DNA of 55,805 bases from Xenorhabdus miraniensis (lineage in GTDB: Bacteria; Pseudomonadota; Gammaproteobacteria; Enterobacterales; Enterobacteriaceae). The notes below the pieces were generated by a model, which did not search any database, was not told the DNA's origin, and saw nothing but the letters and a program-made list of their open reading frames with translations. The DNA lies in NCBI RefSeq assembly GCF_002632615.1, contig NZ_NITZ01000008.1, positions 54,764 through 110,568 of the forward strand, in the 5' to 3' direction. The position numbers and the translations under genes were made by a program. Shown in pieces: positions 55,779 to 55,805 of this stretch. The stretch's first letter is position 1. Each line of letters starts with the position of its first letter.

Positions 55779-55805
55779 TAATTGAAGAGTTTGATCATGG
55801 CTCAG
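55779..55805 (+). rRNA. rrs: 16S ribosomal RNA, 5' end (window edge)
   Basis: The final bases ATTGAAGAGTTTGATCATGG then CTCAG are the universal 5' end of bacterial 16S rRNA. The exact mature end (about 55779) is inferred from E. coli. Downstream of purHD this corresponds to E. coli rrnE. Confidence 0.97.

Overview
The window is chromosomal DNA of a gamma-proteobacterium of the order Enterobacterales. The rpoBC, thi, hemE and purHD blocks read almost residue for residue like Escherichia coli and follow the same order (tufB-secE-nusG-rplKAJL-rpoBC ... thiHGSFEC-nudC-hemE-nfi-yjaG-hupA-yjaH-purDH-rrn). Moderate G+C, AT-rich accessory DNA, a periplasmic dcp, autotransporter debris and an orphan Hcp cassette suggest a Morganellaceae member such as Xenorhabdus or Photorhabdus. 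The genus is an inference.

Layout. (1) 1-12.9 kb: the end of tufB, then the transcription/translation block secE-nusG, rplKA, rplJL, rpoBC, with the L11 promoter, the L10 leader, the rplL-rpoB attenuator and the rpoC terminator. (2) 12.9-14.6 kb: an exported polysaccharide deacetylase and a small membrane protein. (3) 14.7-30.0 kb: a complete maltose regulon in one piece, malM-lamB-malK <> malE-malF-malG > < malQ-malP <> malT, with MalT and CRP sites in the two divergent control regions. (4) 30.2-35.2 kb: an uncharacterised gene set of class III aminotransferase, zinc alcohol dehydrogenase, HAD phosphatase, MFS transporter and DUF1349 protein. (5) 35.2-38.5 kb: a mosaic island. A hipBA toxin-antitoxin operon is split; between the hipA halves lie an orphan type VI secretion hcp, a DUF4225-like putative effector, a convergent small membrane protein (candidate immunity), a truncated second membrane gene and a nearly identical partial copy of the thiH 3' end. 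(6) 38.9-44.7 kb: thiCEFSGH under a TPP riboswitch. (7) 44.8-55.2 kb: a trimeric-autotransporter anchor remnant where E. coli has rsd, then nudC, dcp, hemE, nfi, yjaG, hupA, yjaH, purD and purH. (8) 55.2-55.8 kb: the purHD control region with a PurR palindrome, and the P1, P2 and boxA leader of an rRNA operon, ending in the first bases of 16S rRNA.

How the genes work together. LamB, MalE, MalF, MalG and MalK import maltodextrins, MalP and MalQ break them down, and MalT activates the whole set. ThiC makes HMP-P; ThiF, ThiS, ThiG and ThiH make the thiazole; ThiE joins them, and the product TPP closes the riboswitch. The 35-38 kb island is the most unusual part: it looks like a recently assembled secreted effector/immunity cassette lodged in a dead toxin gene.

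A recurring theme is short tandem duplication of 13-17 bp: in malP, malQ, purH, the rpoB-rpoC spacer, the thiS-thiG junction and upstream of the MFS gene.
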